Source of the DNA: Paenibacillus allorhizosphaerae
GTDB lineage: Bacteria; Bacillota; Bacilli; Paenibacillales; NBRC-103111
Length of the DNA: 64,000 nucleotides
Direction of reading: 5' to 3'
NCBI RefSeq assembly: GCF_910594985.1
Contig: NZ_CAJVCE010000023.1
Coordinates: 52,468 to 116,467, forward strand
Below, one piece after another: positions 60,372-64,000 of this stretch. Numbering within the stretch: the first letter of the stretch is position 1; each line of letters opens with the position of its first letter. Made by a program: the position numbers and the translations under genes. The notes beneath the pieces are model-generated. The model searched no databases. It was given only the letters and a program-made list of their open reading frames with translations, and was not told where the DNA came from.

Positions 60372-60860
60372 TTACCGCTCCCTAGCTTTCATATCTTCGA
60401 TCATTCGCTGAATGTGCTCCCCTAGTTTAACGCTGATGTTTGCTCGCGCCACATCTCGCATAATCGCAAATTTATTCTCATACCCCCGACAGATGTATTT
60501 GTAATGTAAATCCGTATCCTCTTGATCATCTTTGAACACTTTGATTTTTTTGGCACGAAGTTCTTTATTTATCGCTGCCAGCTCGAAGTGAATTCGATCC
60601 ATCAAAACCTGTGTGGCGGCTACATAAAGTTTCCGGATGCTGCTCGTGGAAAGCTGCATGTCCTTACCGTTCTTTTCGACCATTGTTAACATGATCGGCA
60701 GCAAAACGGAATCACGGATCATCTCCAGCTCTTCCCGGGTCGGCACCTGGGCGCGCACGGTTTCGGATGGCGGGTTTTGCCGCTCAATGAGTGCCTCCTT
60801 GTGCTGCGGAAGCATCATGCGGCTTGATTCCCATCGGAGATTGTCGGTCAGTTTACTCAT
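60372..60860 (-). CDS. Helical protein with YolD-type N-terminus
   Basis: Protein of 162 residues beginning SKLTDNLRWESSRMMLPQHK, which is the conserved start of YolD proteins, then a long alpha-helical region (residues 45-160) without known domain. It overlaps the polymerase stop by four bases and is followed by the YolD-like gene after 4 bases. Together the two look like a YolD protein split and enlarged. Probably modulates the polymerase (inference). Confidence 0.7.
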   Translation of the reverse strand: MSKLTDNLRWESSRMMLPQHKEALIERQNPPSETVRAQVPTREELEMIRDSVLLPIMLTMVEKNGKDMQLSTSSIRKLYVAATQVLMDRIHFELAAINKELRAKKIKVFKDDQEDTDLHYKYICRGYENKFAIMRDVARANISVKLGEHIQRMIEDMKARER

Positions 60861-62113
60861 CTGTAGTGCCCTCCAATTTTTGCGCTTCTGTCTTTTGCCT
60901 GACCGGCAGCGGTCATGGACGAAGCCCGGAAAATAGCCGCGCTGCCAAACCTGTCCTTGATCGCATCCGTCGCCCGTTCCAGTGCCCTCATCTTTTCTTG
61001 GTTCTCAAATAACGTCACCTGGTAAATATCATCTGCCACAAGCCCGCTGAGCGCAACGCCGGCGCGGCGAACAGGCAAGCCGTTCCAAAAACGATAAAAT
61101 AACGTCCGAACGGCTCCATAAACGGTATTTGTATGATTTGTCGGATCAGGAAGCGTCAGCTGCCTTGAAAAGCCGGTTGGCGAATCAAAAGGGCTGCACA
61201 TGCATCCCACGGAAATGACCGAGCCCATGTATCCCTTCCGCCGTGAGTCGCGGCAAACCTCTTCGGTTAATTCGAGCAGGATTGTATCGATTTCTTTTTT
61301 CGTGCCGTAGTCTCGGGGCAATGTCATCATGTGGCCTACCGATTTTGGCGCAATGCGGTGCGTTTGCGGGCTTACCGGCGACGGATCGATCCCGTTGGCC
61401 GTTTGCCATAACAGCTCTGCATGGATATCGCTGTTCTTCCCCATCCGCGCTCTCAGCATCTGCTTAAACTTACCAAGCGGGATCTGGGCAAGCTCCCCGA
61501 TTGTGTGAATACCCATTCTCAAGAAGTGGTTTGTCATCCGGCCGCCTACGCCGAACATTTTGTTTATAGGCAGCGGCCACAGATGTTCGGACACCTCGGC
61601 TTTCGGCAGGACGAATATCCCTTCCGGATTTTTCTTCGCGAAATTATCACAGGCCGTCTTTGCCAAAATTTTGGTGTCCCCGATACCAACCCGGGACCAT
61701 ACGCCGGTCGCTAACATGATCTTCGCTTGAATCTGCTTCGCAATCGCCTCCGGAGAGCCGAAATACTTGAGCGAACCGGTCACATCCAAAAATTGCTCAT
61801 CGATCGAAAAGGGCTCCACCAAGTCCGTAAAAGACTCGTAAATCTCCGTGATCATGAGCGATACATCAATATAGGTTTGCATCCGCGGCCGAATTACGAC
61901 AAGCTCAGGACATTTTCCAAGCGCTTCCCCAAGCGTCTCCGCCGTTGATACCCCTGCCTTCTTCGCGATCGGGCATGCGGCCAGAATAATACCGGACCGC
62001 CGCGCCGGATCGCCGGCCACGGCAACCGGCTTATCCGCATATTCCGGGTGAGCTGCCTTCTCCACGCTGGCATAAAACGACTGACAATCCGCAAGCATAA
62101 TTATGCGCTTCAT
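60857..62113 (-). CDS. uvrX: Y-family translesion DNA polymerase (UvrX/DinB type)
   Basis: Polymerase of 418 residues. The catalytic motifs MLADCQSFYASVEKAAHPEY (first Asp) and FSIDEQFLDVTGSLKYFG (Asp-Glu pair), the helix-hairpin-helix thumb (NKMFGVGGRMTNHFLRMGIH) and the little-finger domain are all intact. It copies past damaged template bases. The ATG at 62113 follows GAGGAAG and overlaps the upstream 69-residue gene by four bases. Induction by DNA damage is supported by LexA boxes at 62391-62439. Confidence 0.88.
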   Translation of the reverse strand: MKRIIMLADCQSFYASVEKAAHPEYADKPVAVAGDPARRSGIILAACPIAKKAGVSTAETLGEALGKCPELVVIRPRMQTYIDVSLMITEIYESFTDLVEPFSIDEQFLDVTGSLKYFGSPEAIAKQIQAKIMLATGVWSRVGIGDTKILAKTACDNFAKKNPEGIFVLPKAEVSEHLWPLPINKMFGVGGRMTNHFLRMGIHTIGELAQIPLGKFKQMLRARMGKNSDIHAELLWQTANGIDPSPVSPQTHRIAPKSVGHMMTLPRDYGTKKEIDTILLELTEEVCRDSRRKGYMGSVISVGCMCSPFDSPTGFSRQLTLPDPTNHTNTVYGAVRTLFYRFWNGLPVRRAGVALSGLVADDIYQVTLFENQEKMRALERATDAIKDRFGSAAIFRASSMTAAGQAKDRSAKIGGHYR

Positions 62114-62319
62114 CCAGCCCACTTCCTCGAAGCTACAGAAACCGCGAGGATATTCTCTACTCGAAAAACACGAGGCGCGTTGCGCTCGTGACAATACGCT
62201 TTTACGATGCCGTTATTCATACTGTGGACATCGACCCGGCGCTGGGTGATTTGGTTATCCCGGCCAAGGTAAATCATCTCGACAGTACGGCCCATGTAAC
62301 GTTGCAGCTCTTGTTCCAT
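62110..62319 (-). CDS. Small protein heading the uvrX operon
   Basis: Protein of 69 residues (EQELQRYMGRTVEMIYLGRD; NQITQRRVDVHSMNNGIVKA; YCHERNAPRVFRVENILAV). The pattern of strands and the RVFRVENIL ending resemble a mini WYL-like domain. Similar small genes are known upstream of uvrX-type polymerases. The ATG at 62319 is behind GAGGTG; an in-frame GTG earlier overlaps the site. It shares an ATGA overlap with uvrX. Role unknown. Confidence 0.72.
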   Translation of the reverse strand: MEQELQRYMGRTVEMIYLGRDNQITQRRVDVHSMNNGIVKAYCHERNAPRVFRVENILAVSVASRKWAG

Positions 62320-62390
62320 ACCACTAGTCACCTCACCTGAGCGATTTAAAATGTTCGCGAATTCCCCGGCGTTTGTTCGCCCTCAAAAAC

Positions 62391-62439
62391 AGAACATTTG
62401 TTCTGTATAAGTATACTCAGAATACCGAACAAATATTCG
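62391..62439 (-). promoter_or_regulatory. SOS promoter with two LexA boxes
   Basis: On the minus strand TTGTTC (62427-62432) and TATACA (62404-62409) are 17 bases apart. The -35 lies within box CGAACAAATATTCG (62426-62439), and the -10 abuts box AGAACATTTGTTCT (62391-62404). Both fit the Firmicute LexA consensus GAAC-N4-GTTC, the first with one mismatch. Confidence 0.85.
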
Positions 62440-62569
62440 CTTTTCAAGAGGTATTTTTTGTCTGTTAAGGTTAAATATTTTTTAGCAATGCTTTGCACAT
62501 CCCATTAATTAACAGCTGTACCATATTCTTCAGAAAGACGGTTTTTCAGTTGGGGACCTACTTGAACAT

Positions 62570-62608
62570 AAAAAAAAGAAAACCTTTGATTTTTCTTTCT
62601 CAAAGGTT
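62570..62608 (-). terminator. Terminator behind the truncated tRNA
   Basis: Stem AACCTTTGA/TCAAAGGTT, then TCTTTTTTTT on the minus strand. It starts 10 bases after the end of the tRNA remnant. Confidence 0.8.
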
Positions 62609-62617
62609 CTCTTTTAA

Positions 62618-62673
62618 GGAGCCCAGGGGATCGAACCCCTGACCTCAGCACTGCCAGCTATGGGCGCCCTCCG
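62618..62673 (-). pseudogene. Truncated tRNA gene (Ala-like 3' half)
   Basis: On the minus strand GAGGTCAGGGGTTCGATC, CCCTGG and GCTCC form the T-arm and 3' acceptor strand of a tRNA, close to tRNA-Ala. One C is missing in the T-stem, and the D-arm and anticodon arm are absent. A GGAG at 62669-62672 may be the remaining 5' acceptor start. It retains its terminator. Confidence 0.55.
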
Positions 62674-62679
62674 CCGTTG

Positions 62680-63048
62680 TTACTTACACTGCCCATAATG
62701 TGTCCAGTGCGGCTTGTTGCTTTCACGCCCTTGAATATATTGCTCGCCCCACTCGCCCAATTGGTCTAATATCGACTTCAGCGACCTTCCTAATTCACTC
62801 ATTTCATAGACAACTTTCGGCGGCACTTGATTGTATACCGTTCTCCTGATGATGCCGTCTTCCTCCAACTCCCGAAGCTGCTGAGTTAACATTTTTTGCG
62901 TAATGTCCGGAATTTCCTTTTTTAATTCGCTCGTTCTCATCGGTCCACAATTCAGATAACATAAAATCAATAATTTCCATTTCCCCCCTATAACCTCTAA
63001 TGTGGCTTCTGCAGGGATGTTATAGAACTGAATGAACTGTTTTTTCAT
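62680..63048 (-). CDS. HxlR-family transcriptional regulator
   Basis: Winged-helix protein of 122 residues with the family pattern YNIPAEATLEVIGGKWKLLI, LCYLNCGPMRTSELKKEIPD, ITQKMLTQQLRELEEDGIIR and the wing VPPKVVYEMSELGRSL. The usual redox cysteine near residue 6 is not present at the very N-terminus, but Cys31 and Cys35 are near the DNA-binding helix. GGGAGG precedes the ATG. It is divergent from a flavodoxin-fold reductase and likely its repressor. Confidence 0.88.
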   Translation of the reverse strand: MKKQFIQFYNIPAEATLEVIGGKWKLLILCYLNCGPMRTSELKKEIPDITQKMLTQQLRELEEDGIIRRTVYNQVPPKVVYEMSELGRSLKSILDQLGEWGEQYIQGRESNKPHWTHYGQCK

Positions 63049-63082
63049 GGGATATCCTCCCTCTAATACTGACGGTTATGAA

Positions 63083-63100
63083 AATTACTTTTTAGTACCT
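63083..63100. promoter_or_regulatory. HxlR-type operator
   Basis: The core TTACTTTTTAGTA (63085-63097) is a 4-base-spaced dyad, identical over 13 bases to the operator filling the EamA promoter spacer at 17256. It lies 35 bases upstream of the HxlR start codon. Confidence 0.6.
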
Positions 63101-63220
63101 ATAACACTTTTTTGTTCTATAAGCACAAAAAAGTGCGTTCTTCCATTTTTTCACTCTCTATCACATAATTCAATTGTATCACTTTCGAAATAAAAAGTAG
63201 AGAATGGAAGGTGACGAATC

Positions 63221-63811
63221 ATGAAAATATTGACCGTTGTATCGCACCCAAGAGTGCATTCCCTAACCTTTGCGGTTACAGCCAGATTCACACAGGGCCT
63301 CGCGGATGCGGGCCACGAGACAGAGGTGCTGGATCTGCATCGCAGCGGATTTAATCCTGTGCTGTGGGAAGCAGATGAACCTGATTGGTCATCTGATCAT
63401 AAAATCTATTCGCCTGAAGTTGAGGCCGAAATCGAACGAATGAAGAAATACGATGCGCTCGCCTATATTTTTCCGATATGGTGGTACGGCTTGCCAGCGA
63501 TGCTAAAAGGATATATCGACCGCGTGTGGAACAATGGTTTTGCGTACGGCTCCAACAAACTGCATCATAAACAATTACTTTGGCTTGGTCTGGCAGCAGC
63601 TCCGAAAGAACACTTTGAGAAGAGACAATACGATAAGATGATGGCCCAGCAACTGAACGTCGGGATGGCCGAGTACGTAGGAATCTCAAATAGCAAGGTT
63701 GAGATATTATATGACACTTTGGATTCAAGGCCGGAAATTCACGAGAGGCTGCTGCAACAAGCTTATTTTCTCGGACTATATTATGACCATTCAAAGGCCG
63801 TAACTTTGTAA
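63221..63811 (+). CDS. NAD(P)H-dependent flavodoxin-fold oxidoreductase (MdaB/KefF-like)
   Basis: Protein of 196 residues: KILTVVSHPRVHSLTFAVTA at the N-terminus, FPIWWYGLPAMLKGYIDRVW as FMN-binding motif, and a C-terminal LGLAAAPKEHFEKRQYDKMM. These features mark the NAD(P)H:quinone reductase family. It detoxifies quinones or azo and nitro compounds in the cytosol. GGAAGGTGA precedes the ATG. The divergent HxlR gene suggests induction by electrophiles, as known for similar pairs. Confidence 0.88.
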   Translation: MKILTVVSHPRVHSLTFAVTARFTQGLADAGHETEVLDLHRSGFNPVLWEADEPDWSSDHKIYSPEVEAEIERMKKYDALAYIFPIWWYGLPAMLKGYIDRVWNNGFAYGSNKLHHKQLLWLGLAAAPKEHFEKRQYDKMMAQQLNVGMAEYVGISNSKVEILYDTLDSRPEIHERLLQQAYFLGLYYDHSKAVTL

Positions 63812-63919
63812 TTTATTTAGAATGCAAAAGCGATCTGAGAACGATCAGGCTTTAATTAAACCATTTGCTAAGGCCCATTATGCAAAAAAAATCGCCACTA
63901 CGATTAACGTAGTAGCGTC

Positions 63920-63955
63920 AGCCTGTTGAAAAACTTCAACAGGCTACTTTTATCT
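63920..63955 (+). terminator. Terminator near the window end
   Basis: Perfect stem AGCCTGTTGAA/TTCAACAGGCT with a 4-base loop, then ACTTTTATCTTT. A second small palindrome (CTACG-ATTAA-CGTAG) lies just before it. Confidence 0.72.
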
Positions 63956-64000
63956 TTAATATCTTTATCAAATTACCGCGTTAATATGATATAATATAAC

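Noticed and set aside
63104..63136. Inverted repeat CACTTTTTTGT/ACAAAAAAGTG as a terminator
   Set aside because: It lies between two divergent start codons, where no transcript should end. It is more likely part of the promoter or a binding region.
1..64000. CRISPR arrays, insertion sequences, prophage or a classical defence island
   Set aside because: No regularly spaced repeats, transposase, integrase, capsid or known defence gene was seen. The EVE-domain protein at 5583 and the GIY-YIG-like protein at 48220 stand without defence partners.

Overview
The window looks like a chromosomal segment of a spore-forming Firmicute close to Paenibacillus. The base composition is moderate and Shine-Dalgarno sites are strong (AGGAGG type). 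Start codons are often GTG or TTG. There is a YjcZ-family sporulation peptide, a SigZ-type and an ECF41-type sigma factor, a Bacillus-type fluoride riboswitch, Bacillus-type LexA boxes, and a ribose operon in the order rbsRKDACB. The genus is an inference. No rRNA, CRISPR array, intact insertion sequence, phage module or integrase was seen.

Layout. 0.1-8 kb: a fluoride riboswitch with a CLC-type fluoride exporter; an ECF41 sigma factor overlapping an FAD oxidoreductase; a quinone/enal reductase divergent from an Rrf2 regulator with two operator dyads; an EVE-domain protein; an AraC regulator divergent from a flavodoxin-fold reductase. 8-22.7 kb: many small regulator-plus-enzyme or regulator-plus-transporter units (TetR, TPR, phosphotransferase, VOC proteins, TetR-MFS, AraC-VOC, EamA transporter, SigZ, aldo/keto reductase, ABC exporter with a switch-like leader). 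22.8-25.2 kb: decaying DNA with a broken phosphotransferase, an unidentified gene tail and a C39/BtrH-like protein. 25.5-35 kb: a partly decayed polysaccharide region with a pectate lyase, two intact orphan sugar-binding lipoproteins plus a relic of a third, one intact arylsulfatase plus two sulfatase relics, and an AraC regulator. 35-38.6 kb: an old-yellow-enzyme reductase, DinB, SRPBCC and WYL regulator genes. 38.7-42.4 kb: a YjcZ peptide and a two-gene YcaO/ThiF-like azoline (TOMM) maturation operon without a visible precursor. 42.6-49.1 kb: FAD monooxygenase/PadR pair, CAP-domain lipoprotein, Gly/Pro/Tyr-rich small protein, MFS transporter and a run of poorly known small proteins (DUF4180, GIY-YIG-like, DUF6530). 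49.4-55.2 kb: the complete ribose operon. 55.5-60 kb: O-methyltransferase/LysR pair, CBO0543 protein, RibD-like reductase with AraC regulator. 60-62.4 kb: a LexA-controlled Y-family polymerase operon. 62.6-63.8 kb: a truncated tRNA and an HxlR/NAD(P)H reductase pair.

How the genes fit together. Much of the window is a collection of independent one- or two-gene stress modules, each with its own regulator and often a readable palindromic operator. One operator type, TTACTTTTTAGTA, occurs both at the EamA transporter promoter (17.26 kb) and between HxlR and its reductase (63.09 kb), which suggests one HxlR-type regulator for both. The most interesting biosynthetic locus is the orphan YcaO pair at 38.98-42.45 kb. 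Start sites given here were chosen by Shine-Dalgarno position. Family names are recognised from motifs and overall sequence character, not from database searches.
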